Assembly: GCF_963675165.1 (NCBI RefSeq) | Contig: NC_087382.1 | Span: 4,503,963-4,567,962 of the forward strand | DNA: 64,000 nt | Origin: Halichondria panicea | Taxonomy: Eukaryota > Porifera > Demospongiae > Suberitida > Halichondriidae | Direction of reading: 5' to 3' | Shown here: one piece after another, positions 43,901 through 56,200 of the stretch | Position numbering within the stretch: the first letter of the stretch is position 1 | How the letters are laid out: the number at the start of each line of letters is the position of its first letter | Program-made: the position numbers and the translations under genes | Notes under the pieces: model-generated | The model's input: the letters and a program-made list of their open reading frames with translations, nothing else | What the model was told of the DNA's origin: nothing | Databases searched by the model: none

Positions 43901-46900
43901 CATCCACCAGAAGTTGTCTGGAGGTGGTGACCCTGAGCCAATGGATGTGGGACAGGTGAGCATGGCACCATACAGTGTGGTTCGTATTATAGCGATGTTA
44001 CTAATAATTAATAATACCATTTTAAGCAAATTTTTTTATTAGCATGCATTCATGTGCAGACTGTCTTATTATAGCGCATTACCTGCATGCATATTCAAGC
44101 TTGATGTAAACATACACTTACAAAAACCTGCATTGGGAATAGCAGGCTCATCGCTGAGCAGATCTCTCTTTGCATCTCTTTCGCTTCCTCGGTGCCTCAG
44201 GTTGCTAAGCAGTTGCTTGGGTCGTTGCCAGGAAGTGACATGTTTCTAAGCCAGTACACCAGGCTTAGTATGGCTTCTTGTTGCCTGGAGAGTGAGGTGG
44301 CTTCTTGCATGACCACTAATTGTCCCAGGCTATGGTAAATTGTATGAAATTGGTAGTGCCTTAGTCAATTAGTGGTCATATCTCACCACTGCCACTCCAC
44401 TCCACTCATAACAAACACTCTTGCGGTACAGTATGGTTTCTTGGTATTGAATGAGAACCCCTCCATAGTGTATAGTGGTTTTTGCATGACCACTAATAGG
44501 ATCTTGGTCCATCAATTAGTGGTCAGCCATGCACTATAGCCCCTACACTCTTTGGGTTCTCAATACTCGGAACCTGCTACACCTACATATGTACTCTAAC
44601 TATTACCATAATTATATTACCCTAATTGCATGCTATAGAAGAAGCTAGGATATTGTCTCGAAATTACTCCCATCCAGTTGTTAACCTTGAAATTACAATT
44701 ATACTGAGGCTTCCTGGTGGTCGTATTTTTGAAGCAAATAGGCCTATGCAGGAACTTTCACTCAAAAGTGGGAGTGCACGGTGCCTTATATATAGCCATG
44801 CAATAATTATTCTGACACTGTTTCAACCCTCACAGACCCCGTCTCCTGACAGCTCCTCTGTGTTCATTCCAGAGCTCCCAGCTGAGATCAAGTACCCACC
44901 CTCTATCCAGCCACGCCCCCCTAGTCACGAACGACCAGGCCACTATGTACAAATTGCTCACAACCTGGGTGCAGAACGACGTACTTGTAGGTCCCATAAC
45001 AACCCTTACGTTGCTAGCTACAACGCTCGATTCAAGAAGGGAAAATCCCCACCCACATCCCCCAATCCATATGTGGAGTCCCTCCACAAAAAGCTTACGT
45101 CATCAATTGACCCTGTCGAACCCATGGAAACTGCTCCGATCGCGAGTGCAGTTTTTGCAAGCCAGCCTAATTCGTATGTTGAGTCACTGCACACGAAGCT
45201 CTCTCCCGCCACCAAACATCGTGTTACCCGTGTCAGCAACAAACCTAGGGGAGATTCTGACAAGCAAACCACTGAGAAACATCCAAACAGCTATGTTGAG
45301 TCACTGCACACAAAGCTCTCGCCTGCCACCAAACATCGTGTCAATAGCGAACCTACATGTAAAGGAGATTCTGACAAGCAAAGCACTAAGAAACTTCCAA
45401 ACAGCTATGTTGAGTCACTGCACACGAAGCTGCTTTCACCCGCCACCAAACATCGTGTTACCCGGGTCAATAGCGAACCTAAAGGAGATTCTGACAAAAA
45501 AGACACCAAACAAGGTGTCAACAGCGAACCTAAAGCAGATTCTGACAAGCAAAGCACTAAGAAACATCCAAACAGCTATGTTGAGTCACTGCACTCGAAG
45601 CTGCTCTCGCCCCCCACCAATCGTGTTACCCGAGTCAATAGCGAACCTAAAGGAGTTTCTGACAAAAAAACCGAGAAACTTCCGAACAGCTATGTCGAGT
45701 CACTGCATGCAAAATTGTTGGCTCCAGCAAAATCTCTCCCAGAAGGAAGCCAGACTACTCGTGCTCAGAAGGACAGTGTGGAACGTGGGACTCGGTACAG
45801 GAATGAGTATGTTGAGGGTCTCCATGCCAAACTGTCTGGGAGGAGGTGTGGTCATAAGCACCGAGATAAGAAGAGAAAGTTGATCAACAAGAAGGTACAT
45901 GCAGATACGTGTGTACATACATGTACAGTTATTTATGCATGTACATGTATAGTTGAAAAATAAGGAAATTCTGGTATTAGCTTTTCCAGTATCTGGTGGA
46001 CGGAAGTGTTGCTGCCACACCCATTTTACAATGAACTAGTGCATGGCAACTACATTCTGTTCTGTGCTGTTTTGTGCTCGATTTACCATAATACATGCAT
46101 TAGCAGGTAGCAGGTACAGGTTTCGAGGGTTTAAACTTTCGCGTTCGCAGATTTAAATATTCGTGGACTACAACCTTTTGGCGCATCATGCATGCATGCA
46201 ATCTTATTTGTGGGTATAAAATGTTTGCAGAATATGCTTAATCATGCAGCGAAAACACATTATACTTCGAGTATACGGTAGACAGCATGAACAATTGTAG
46301 TTTTAGCTGTTAAATAATGCAAGAGTGATTGTTAAAGCGCTCAGAAGGGGAGCCACAAGCCTCAAAAGGAAGGGGAGCGCGCTTAGAAGGGGAACCATAG
46401 GCCTCAGAAGGGGAGCCACAGCCTCAGAAGGAAGAGCTACAGTTTTTGATGGACCTCCTAGCTCTGGCTAATTTCGATGACGCACAATGACCATCTTTCC
46501 GACAAAAGTTCATTACTTCCGGGTATACCGTATATGCTTGATCAGGAGCCGCGGCTACTAAATGTTTCATTTTGCTGGAAGAGGAGGCTACAATTCAAGA
46601 GAGGCCACTGTTCAAGAGCGGCACCCGTTTATTAGCTCCAGATAATTTAGTTTGTCATCTAAAGTTGTTTTCACCTGCATAAACTTGAACTCTGCCATGA
46701 GAAAGTCTTTGTGAAGCACTAACAAGCTGCTACTTGTAGCTACGTACATGTAGCTAGCTGCTAGTAATAATTTTTTTGGCTGCAGAAATGCTAGAGTCAA
46801 AGTTCACTGAGGCTACTATTTGAGAGCGGCTACTAAATGTTTCATTTTGCTAGCAAGGGAGGCTACTATTTGAGTGCGGCCTTTATACAAGAGCGGCCTC

Positions 46901-48546
46901 TGATCGAGCATATATACGGTAATCTACTTCCGGTATAATCAATCACGAGTTTTGGATGTAACAAATAAGGAAAAGATAATTAGTGATGTCAGGGAATGAT
47001 CATTGCGTAGTCGAGTCATGCTTAATCATTGCTTAGTCAGCAAAAATAAAAAGTAGCAAAACAGTACAAGAAGGACGCGACGCTCTACAGTCGAGTCTAG
47101 TCTAGCTCTAGCAAAGAAGAGGTCGTCTAACTCCTGTAAGTGGTAAGTGACAGTACAGTATTGTATGTAGATGCTCCTCCAACTTTAAGTAAGGCTTAGC
47201 TAACATAAACTCGAAAGTTCTACTGTATGCCATTTAAAAAAAATATTATAGTGTTTGCCACAAAACAACCAAAATGCAGTATTTTTCAGAGCCTACTAGT
47301 AGCCTAGATGGCCCCAGAACATACTTAAGCTCATGTGCAAACAATTTTAGATCTTAACTCAAAGAAATAGGCTAATTATTTGCCTAACAGATTTTAGTAG
47401 GTACACATCTTCTGATAGCTATTTTGTAGTGATGATGCAATTATGATGTAACAGGTGGTGGTCCCAGGTAAGTACCAATAGTTGCGCTTTCAATACCTGT
47501 AGTCAAATTGATCACATCACCATATTCTCAAAAATGTAAAAATAAAAATAATTATATACTTTCTTTGGTTGTCGCACTATAGCTATTAAATTTTATAATC
47601 TAGCCGATGTTAAATCTACATGTACATGTACGTACTGTAGGCAAATAACTGATACCATCTATTATTGATTTATAGCTGTGATTATAAATACTTGATTTCT
47701 CAACACAGGAGTCTCACGCCATTACGACAGAGTTACAGCGTGGTCTTACTGATATGCTGTCTGAAGGAAAGAGGTGTGGTCGTGGAAAGCAATACATCCA
47801 CTACAACGTCATCTGTGATGCATGCCAAAATCCAGTAGTTGGCAATCGCTTCAAGTGCGGGTAAGTACATATATAATAATGTGTTAACTAGAACTTGATT
47901 CGCTTGAATGAAGCATGTGTTTGTACCTATGTTAGCAGCTAGGCCACGCAGAGGAGGTCCGACACGAGTACCTCGATTAGGCTGGAATTGAGTTAATTAC
48001 ATGTAGTCACATGCAACAATGACGTTACTGTTGCATTTTGCACTTGACCAAGCCTAATCGAGGTACTCATGTCATACCTCCTCTGTAGTAGGGCCACCTG
48101 TTTATTGCAGCTACTGTTAGTTTCCCTTAGGGGGGGGGTTGCTATGGAGGGGTTGCTATGGAGAGGTTTCACTATCATTATAAGTACACTGTCATACCCC
48201 ACCCCCTCCACTCACACCACAGCAACTGTGCCGACTATGACCTGTGTGAGTGGTGTGAGCCTAACTCCGGCAGCATTCACCCGAGGGACCATTTATTCCT
48301 CAAGATCAAGATCCCCGGGCCCAGGATAGGAGTGGGCAGGGACGCAAAGCCACGTCCTCTGCTCAAGAGAAACGTGTACACTCATCAGCGAAGCAGTGAC
48401 ACAGTATTGAGGTACCAAACAATTTTGTACATGTGCAGTCCATTTTAGCAACAACCATTTCTCCCTACATTCAGTTCATTATGTTGTTAAAGCAGCTTCC
48501 ACTTAGGTTAATGAAAGCACTGCGAGTACATGCGCCAAGTATACCG

Positions 48547-48601
<55 letters not shown>

Positions 48602-51600
48602 CTGCTGTTACAGTAGCTGTTGTTCAAATCAATGGTTCTGACAGAAGTGCAAGTATGAGTTGCTATAGGCTGCTAGTGGATTTCACTTTGTGTATTTGCA
48701 AAACAGTGCTATTAGGCCACTCCATTGACTCCATTAATACTAGTTTCTCGTAACTCTAGTCAGAGCAAAGGTCACATCAAGTTGTAACAAGATTCATTAC
48801 ATATTTACAAATTACTATTGTGTGAATTAACTTAATCCCCTCCCCCCCCCCCCCGTGTATCATGTATCGTGTGTGCACGTAGCAAATCTGTTGACATAGT
48901 TATAATACTTGTAGGTATTCTACCTAGTTATTTGTAGGTTGTTTATGATTAGTTATAAACTTTAAACTTTAATCATGTTCGATCATTCCCCACATTTTTG
49001 CCTGCATGTAGATTAATAACGATTATAGCTTCATTTCAGCTTTCCACCGAGGCATCAGCACCCGCGGTACTTTCATTAGCACTACTTAAAAGTGTAGTTT
49101 TTATTATACTGTTTACTGTTTGTAGCTTTTTCTCTAAATTCATTCCGAGTCAATTCGTCCCTTGTAGCGATGAAGTCAAACATGAGGCCAAGCAACCCAA
49201 GTGCTGCCCTCCCCCTCCAGTGAGGGAGCCCCTCTCATCAGGCACCACTAACGAGCCCACTGCCATGACAGCTGGCTACGTCACTCGCCCCAGGAACAAA
49301 CTTATTGAGGAAGTGGCCGCCAGCAAACTACGCCGCAAGGAGGAGAAGAAAAGAGTAAAGATGGAGGCAAAGATGGAGAAGCTTCAAGGACGACTGGCCG
49401 CTGTGAAGGTCGACAATGACGAAGAGATGACTGTTAAAGGGCATGGAAAGTAAGGGGTGTATTAGTTTTGAAGAACACTTTTCACTTTTAGCTGGCCAGT
49501 CAAATGACGTTGTATTTATAAGTATAATTATGCAGTTTGTTTTCTGTGTGGGAGTATCATACTTGTATGTGCATGTAGGTCACGTTGACTCCTCTTTACA
49601 CTGCAGGTACCTTGACTGCCAGTTCCTGACAGACACCAGTTACCCTGACGACAGTGTGGTACCCTTCAAGACACCTGTGAGTTGAGAGCACCTGTGTGTA
49701 CTGTAAAACCTGAGTCTATTGTAGGCAGGTCAACCTCTCTGTAATAATACAGCCCGGTTAATGGGCCCTTTATAGCATGTGTTTGCACTCGGGGTGACCG
49801 CTATAGACAGTTGTAAAACTACAAAAGGGTCAATAGTTTAGCAGCTAGCTTACAGGTGTGTAAACGTTATATAATGTAAATCTTGAATAGACTACTTCTT
49901 GCATGTGCAAAATATGCGTATTGTACATAATTATGCTGTATGAGCACTATTATTGTTCAGAATGGCATTCAATATTTCACAGTTTCCTCTCTAATTATCC
50001 AATCTCCTTCCGCCCACTCCTACAGTTTGAGAAGGGTTGGCTTGTGATGAACTGTGGTACTAAGAAATGGAAGCACGTGAAGCTGGTCCACCAAGATGGC
50101 TACCCTCCCCTTCAACGTGAGCTGGCCGTCCCAGAGCTCAAGCCGGGAGAGAGGGTGGAGCTTGTTGCCGAGTACCCACCCGTCATAGACAACGCCCTCC
50201 CATACATTCAGAGGTGTGTGTGTGTGTGTGTGTGCGTGTGTGTGTGTGCGTGTGTGTGTGTGTGTGTGCGTGTGTGTGTGTGCGTGTATGTGTGTGCGTG
50301 TGTGTGCATGTGTGTGTACACAACTGTGTTTTGTTGATTCAAACTTTCGAAACTTTTAAATTTAGGCTACTGGTAACATGTAAGTGCATGTATATACCTG
50401 CCTTTCAAGTGTTAAAAACATCAAATTTGTTTTGATTACACAACACCGTGTACACAGACTAATTATACATGTATAGTCATCACACCTTGAGGTTGTTTAC
50501 AAAAATTATATTGCACATGTATCTCCAAAGACTTTATGGTTGATGATAGATATGGTGTACCAGCCTCTTACCGGTTTTTTGTCCACTGTGCATACTTTTA
50601 ATATCAATATTCTCTTTCTTATTTCTCAGCTGTTGGCGTCTTGTACACAAGGAGACTACACCATTCGGCCCTGTCCTCTGGTTGTCTGTAGCAGTTGACC
50701 AGCCCCCCACCCCCCTCCCAACTGTCACACCCTCACAGCCCCCTGTCAAGGCACCCCTGACAAACGATAATCTGCTCAGGTCCATCGGGTTCATTCCGAG
50801 TGGTGACTGCTCCGTGACCTCTGTGACCTTTGGTGTCCCACCACCAGATGTCCAGGACAACACTACAACAAGCTTTCAGAGTGAGTAGTTTTGTTACGTA
50901 CTGAGTTAGTTATCTGTGTAGCTGGGGTATTAGAATTGGAGCAAAATAATTATGTGTTTTCAGATACCGTTAATAAAAGCTGCCTATGACGGTCACCCTA
51001 TAATCAGATCACCCTCTATAATACAGCTAGATTACTAAGTATGTGTTTCAGCAGGCCACCTCTTTATTACAGCCACTGGTGGTCTGCTCAAGAGTAGGCA
51101 AGGCTGTACAGTGCATGCACATGTACATACATGCAGTATTATTGTCTGTGGCAACACCAAAATTAATGATATCTATACATGTATTTGATTGTCTCTTTCT
51201 CTATGTGCAGTTGCTGGCTCAATCTCTCTGCCAATGGATGATGAAGGTCTGACAGAGAGCTTTGATATGGTGGATACCCCTCAAAGCAATGACAGCTTCC
51301 AACATGTACCACCCTACACCCAGACTGGTGAGTAGGAGGGGGAGAGAGGTCTGGTGGCAGCAAATCAATCAGGGTCGTTGAAACCTGGTTCATGGCCTTC
51401 TGTGTACTTGTGTGCAGTGTTTGTGTATTGTGAGGAATAATTATGTACAAGTACCTCTCGTAGTGTATACTGCTTCATAATGTTTGCGTGTGTTTAACAT
51501 GTACTACATGTACTTTGGTTGAAATTAAATAGCACCTCTCAGAGTATTCATTTTTATTTTGCCACCCTCTGTACTTGCCACCCTCTGTACTGTACATCAT

Positions 51601-52993
51601 GGGCCTGTTTTCTATCTTGTACTGTTACTACATGTACGTGTAATGTGCACTGTCAGGAGTTCATTAATGTACTCCTGGTACTGTATATGACCAAGCTGTA
51701 ACCCCACCCCCTACCCCACAGAGGAGGACCTGCTTGAGACGGCCAGTGTCAGCTCTGCTGATTCAGACGATTTCTTTGTCGTCATACCGGACTGTTTCGA
51801 TGTCAGCAAGCCACTCCCAGGCTACACACCGCCTGTCATTCAACCCCAGTATCCTGTTCCACCACCGATTTTGTCACATGATGTCATGACCAGGTCATCT
51901 GACAGTCACATAACCTCGTCCATTGTTGAAGAGCCGAAACCCACCCTCACAAACTCCACACCCTCACAGACCACACCCCCTACGGCTCGTCGTGAGTACG
52001 TACCTCAGCGAGTCACACTCAAGAACGTGAGGGACGCTCGTATGTATCGTCGACCTTTCACCGTTGCCACCGGACTTGTGAACACCATGTCAGACTTGGT
52101 GAGCAGGAAAGTGAAAATAGCTCCACCCAGAAAGCCGGAAGAAGTGGGTGTGGTCAACAGCATGGAGGAAGACAGCAGTAGTGACGAGGAATTCGAGGTG
52201 AGAATAACACTTCTAAAAGTCCCCACTGTTTTCTGGCAGTGTAATTTCACTTTCAATTTAGGTTAGTTTGGAAAATCACAATTTTACAATTTTGTGTTTC
52301 ATTCTTGATCTCCAGGATGCTCCCGAGCCTCCCACCACTGCCCCTCCCCCTCAGCCGTGGAAGAGCCAGCAGATGCCGAGCGTATCCCACCTCCTACCAG
52401 GACATAACTCCGCTCAGTGGGCGCACAGTGATGAGGTGTGTGTGTGTGTGTGTGGGGGGGGGGGGGATTATACAGTATCTAATCTCTTGTGCATAATTAT
52501 AAGTACACAAACACATTATTGTAGTACTGTACGTTAGTCACATGACGTTAGTCACATGACGTTAGTCACATGACGTTAGTCACATGACATTAGCCTGCTT
52601 CTACATGTACATGACATGTAAGATGTTATTTTAGTATGTAATTCTACGTGAAAGCTTCCTTTTTTTAACTTTGGTGTCTGTATGCGTGTCTATTCTATAC
52701 TTTTTTGACTGCAATGTACTCTGGTATCTCCCACCTGCGTGCTCATTATTACCTCCTCCCCCTCCCTCGGCACACATGCGCAGGATGGAGCCAAGTGGGT
52801 CCAGTCACCTGATGTCTCCCACCTCATCCCTCAGCGCTGGGACGGACCCAAAGCCCCCAGCTCCCCGATGGAGAAGCTCATCTCAATGGGGTTTGCTGAC
52901 AGGGCTTTCAACGAACAAATCCTGGCCAAACACAACAATGACATCTCCATGGTCCTCAACGAGTTGTTGGATGGTTACCAAGTAGACGTCTGA
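40926..52993 (+). CDS. NBR1: NBR1 selective-autophagy receptor with expanded motif array, 1177 aa
   Basis: Fifteen exons, all phases consistent: 40926-41117, 42590-42671, 43497-43564, 43878-43955, 44836-45894, 47709-47860, 48223-48411, 49168-49449, 49607-49676, 50026-50213, 50630-50880, 51211-51327, 51722-52197, 52316-52435 and 52784-52993. Order: PB1 domain (~15-112, acidic [20 protein letters not shown]); a linker with nine [13 protein letters not shown] motifs (~117-490); ZZ zinc finger (~524-570, [24 protein letters not shown]); the NBR1 four-Trp/FW domain (~700-805, [15 protein letters not shown]); an LC3-interacting motif [17 protein letters not shown] (~924-940), which aligns with the human NBR1 LIR; and a C-terminal UBA (~1137-1175, [17 protein letters not shown]). 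It bridges ubiquitinated cargo to ATG8-type proteins. The motif array is not in the human protein as I know it. Confidence 0.95.
41722..41904. mobile_element. MITE related to 57472-57682 (TACCGTATTACTAGAA family)
   Basis: It shares ACTAGAATGTTTTGCGAGCA and internal segments (AACAATAAATTGCAAAAACC, GCCAGAATGCAATAGTTAGA) with the intronic element at 57.5 kb, and ends TTCTAGTAATACGG. The left end is degraded. It sits in intron 1 of NBR1. Confidence 0.65.
43142..43485. repeat. ~172-bp tandem duplication in an NBR1 intron
   Basis: Two adjacent copies (43142-43314 and 43316-43485) start at TCAGGACTCCCACTTATCAC and end with GTAATTTGGTATTTAT. They differ at only a few bases. The second copy ends 11 bp before the acceptor of exon 3, so the polypyrimidine/branch region may have been duplicated. 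Confidence 0.9.
44438..44572. mobile_element. Imperfect fold-back in NBR1 intron 4
   Basis: GGTATTGAATGAGAACCCC...TAGTG and GACCACTAAT on the left pair with ATTAGTGGTC...GGGTTCTCAATAC on the right. A smaller related hairpin (GACCACTAATTG / CAATTAGTGGTC) precedes it at ~44308-44390. Confidence 0.55.
45163..45860 (+). repeat. NBR1: Coding repeat array in NBR1 exon 5
   Basis: Imperfect units of ~100-130 bp encode (P)[20 protein letters not shown] followed by a lysine-, serine- and aspartate-rich spacer (GDSDKQ). Six copies lie here, with three more distant ones at 43887 and about 45000 and 45065. DNA-level similarity is high between neighbouring units, implying recent expansion. Confidence 0.85.
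46526..46921. mobile_element. MITE with TACCGTATATGCTTGATCAG-type ends
   Basis: The left end TACCGTATATGCTTGATCAG and right end CTGATCGAGCATATATACGG TA are inverse copies. Inside, GCGGCTACTAAATGTTTCAT occurs twice (near 46550 and 46825). It is flanked by ACTTCCGG on both sides (46514-46521, 46927-46934). It lies in intron 5 of NBR1; no transposase is encoded. Confidence 0.75.
47949..48085. mobile_element. hAT-like MITE with CAGAGGAGGT ends
   Basis: CAGAGGAGGT...CGAGTACCTCGATTAGGC is matched in inverse by GCCTAATCGAGGTACTCATG...ACCTCCTCTG. The ends match those of the 17539-17691 element but the interior differs. The flanking 8 bp do not match exactly. It sits in the short intron that splits the NBR1 ZZ domain. 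Confidence 0.75.
48540..48790. repeat. Dispersed GT-linked repeat with a long (GT)n tract
   Basis: A run of about 25 GT units (48549-48598) is followed by the diverged body of the dispersed repeat (AAGTATGAGTTGCTATAGGC, then TTTCTCGTAACTCTAG). It lies in an NBR1 intron. Confidence 0.65.
50214..50320. repeat. Interrupted (GT)n microsatellite at an NBR1 splice donor
   Basis: About 50 GT units with scattered C/A interruptions begin directly at the donor of exon 10 (CAGAG|GTGTGT). The donor GT is itself the first repeat unit. The donor of exon 14 at 52436 is likewise the first unit of a shorter (GT)n tract. Confidence 0.85.
52531..52588. repeat. 14-bp minisatellite, four copies
   Basis: ACGTTAGTCACATG is repeated four times without change in the last NBR1 intron, then decays. 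Each unit contains GTCACATGAC-like palindromic sequence (CACATG). Confidence 0.85.
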
Positions 52994-53162
52994 GCTGAAA
53001 CAATTCGTGAACTCATTTAAAAAAAAAAAAATGTTTGTGTTGTGTTAACTATAGCGCTATAGCCTCCAAGAACTATCGATGTATTTTATACAATTATTTT
53101 ATACATACTGTACATGTATATAATTATAATCAAGTGTAATTAAATTTCGAGATAATTCCAAA

Positions 53163-53168
53163 TTTTAT
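53163..53168 (-). terminator. NPEPPS: Polyadenylation signal AATAAA of NPEPPS
   Basis: AATAAA on the - strand lies ~125 nt past the stop. On the + strand a possible NBR1 signal ATTAAA is at 53139-53144, so the two convergent transcripts probably overlap at their 3' ends within the 297-bp spacer. Confidence 0.5.
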
Positions 53169-53290
53169 TCATGTTACTAATGTGTGCATGCGCACACTGA
53201 TATTAATTAATACAAGCAATTCAATAAGGTCACTAATACAGTTGTAAGCACTGTCACTGTTTCAGCAGTTCCAAACATGCAATCTCTCGA

Positions 53291-56200
53291 TCACTGACTG
53301 GCTAGCCACTCCTTGACGATGTCTCGGTCCCTCTGTAACCATTTGGCGTTGAGTCGAATGGCCTCACAGTTTTGCTTGACGATTCTCGCAGCCATTGGCC
53401 ACGGGTTCTCTGAGAAGAACTTCTCTATTTCACCAGCTCTCTCCTCACTCACAAAGCCAGCAGTGGACACCTGGAGAGGGAGAGACAACATTTATTTTTA
53501 TAAATTAATACACGAGAGACAATATTTTAAAACTCATACATGCACTAAAGTCTAGTGAGTTAATTGCCGGCCCCAGAAGTTCTGTGGACAATTATGGCTT
53601 CATTTATATAGCCTTTATATGTGGTTGACAAAAATAGTTCTCTTAATTATAGATCTCTAGCTTTTTAACAATGGCCGCTGCTTATATCGCCAACCGGTAC
53701 CTAGCTCCCCCACACACACTCACATCGATCATCCTAGCCAGCAGGAACTGGCCGTTGTAGCGATCCTTGAGCATGGTCCAGTTCTCCTGTACAAACTTCC
53801 AGACCCTCTCTCTAGAGTCTGGACACGAGCGGGTAAGGGACATGAGGACTGCGGGGAGGTCCTGGGGGCGTATTTTGTCCTGCATGTGGTTAGCGGGAGG
53901 GGCAGAGGGATTAATTATTATGCAGACTATAGCTGAAATGTTGTAACAACATTGTGTACAAATACATTGTACAGTATACCAGACTCGTGCATGCATGGTG
54001 AATGGTACGTATTGTATGGATACTTAACAAGAGCGGGCCCGGGGGAGGTCAACTAAACCTTCAAAGGAGGACCATACAAACCGGTGCTTCCCTGTACCAA
54101 AATGCCCATGCAAACTATAGTATGTAAATGTACATGAATCACACATACATGGCATCGTACACTTAGTAGTACCACAAGCAAAGAACGAACTACATTAATA
54201 TAATTATGGTACAATTCATGTATTTACAAGTAGCTACAATTTTTAATTATATGCACACTTTATATAAAAAGCAAATTAAATCAACTTACACACGCCTTAC
54301 ATAATTATTGAATTTCTGCCTGATTTGCTTTTATTTATTAGTAGTCCATACAAGGTCACACCCACCCCGCCCCCTCACTCACACTGGTGGCAAAGTCGAG
54401 GCACTTGGTAATGAGTGTGTCTGTCTTCCCGTTGCCTAGCGAGCTGTAGATCCTCACCTTCTCCTCGTTGGAGTCAGCCTTGTCGTGGAGCTGCAATCAA
54501 ATAACAATACATGAAATTAAAAATTTCTAGTCCACTAGATCTGAAAATGGTACCATATTCCTTATATGGGGTTGTATTTAATGATTACAGTACAATCATG
54601 TAGTCTTCAAACAAATTCTGAAACAGTGCTTAATTGAGGTAATAAATGTACGGGTATTGCATGTCAATTAAGTACATAGGCAACCAATATCGAGGTTTCC
54701 ATGTACATGTACGACAATAATGTGGTAGTCGTTGCATGCTTAGTATTGTCAGGAACAAACGATCCTATATTTCAACTCCCTTATAATTATATGCAAGTCT
54801 AGTACGCACTATTTGAGTTGATACTTGTATAACAAAACCCCCAAAGTACATCATGTATCAACTGATATTTGAGACCAACAGCTTTCCATTTATAGAACAA
54901 CTCACCGCCACTAGATGGTCGAAGATAGATTCATCCCCACCACTGAGAGCAGCTGAGAACACGGCACTCTTAATGTCAGCAGGGATGGCGTCCTTCTCAG
55001 AGACATGGTCGCTGAATCTACGCTTGGACTCAGATATCATGTCCGGGTCACCATAGCGACCAAGCTGACCAATCACAAGACTCCGCAGCATTGTGTCCAG
55101 AGTACCTACATGTACGAGCGGATGAAATCAATAATCACGAAATGGATTTGTACATGTGAGATATCGGAAATGCATTTCCTGTATACCTGTCACAAATAAT
55201 TATGCCACACATAAAAACAGATTGAGGACTATTTATAACCTCCCTGCTATGCTGACAACTTTAACTTTAATGCTACAGCTCCACTAAAGTATAAAATACA
55301 AGAGATGAAAACTTAAGAGATTGTGCTGGGGGGGGGGGCTCCTGCATATACTTATTTAATATGGCCTCTAGCTGACATAGTCTAGTTTAACGAGGCCGGA
55401 GAGGGCCGGGGGTGAGCCCCCTCACCTTGGATACGCCTTCTATTTCTTGCTCACCTCCCGGCCTTTCCCCGGCCTCGTTAAATTAGCCATGTTTAATGTT
55501 AGGACCGAAGTTTTCAGGAGACCCCACCTCCCAAACAATCTCTAACTCTTATTAAGTTACAAGTCTTAAATGTACTCACTGTCAGTGTCTTTACTGTCCC
55601 AGCCAAGTCGTGCAAAAGATGGAGTCAATAGTTTGAGAGCAAATCTCTTGAAATCCTCGTAACAATCGGTGGAGGAGAAGAGACGAGCGAGGCTGCCAAT
55701 GTTGGAGGCAAGGCTTTCCCACACCGTGTACGATGTCTCGCTAATAAACGAGCCAATCAGACGCAAGACGTCCACGGTGCTGCCCACTCCAGCACGAGCC
55801 TACGTATGTATATAATTATACAAAGTAGAAATAATTTTATTAGATATCGTGGTGTACAGTGTGAAAGTATTACGGGTTTGTCATATCTCCCTTTAGGCAA
55901 AATGAACAAAATACCACAGAATACTATCAAAGGCTTACAAGAGAAGCCCTCGATACTATATTACTTTATAAGCTAGCCTCTTCAGTCAACCAGCATAAGA
56001 AACTCCTTACAAAATTACTACGATGACCTTTGCCGTTGACACGTATTACACTACATTATCTACCCTTCAAATACAAGTGTGTGTGTGTGTGTGTGTGGTG
56101 TGGTGTGGGCGGGGGGTGACGTACAAGAGCGAAGGTGTCATTGAGTAGCCCGAGGCGATCCTGTGCTGACAGCTGCCCCAGAATGGAGAGGATGGGGGAG

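Noticed and set aside
45163..45860. Regularly spaced repeats suggesting a CRISPR-like array
   Set aside because: The units are imperfect, encode a continuous conserved peptide motif in the frame of NBR1, and lie in a spliced animal gene.
49903..50435. ORFs with long runs of Cys-Val or Val-Cys
   Set aside because: They are readings of the (GT)n tract after the NBR1 exon 10 donor, not protein sequence.
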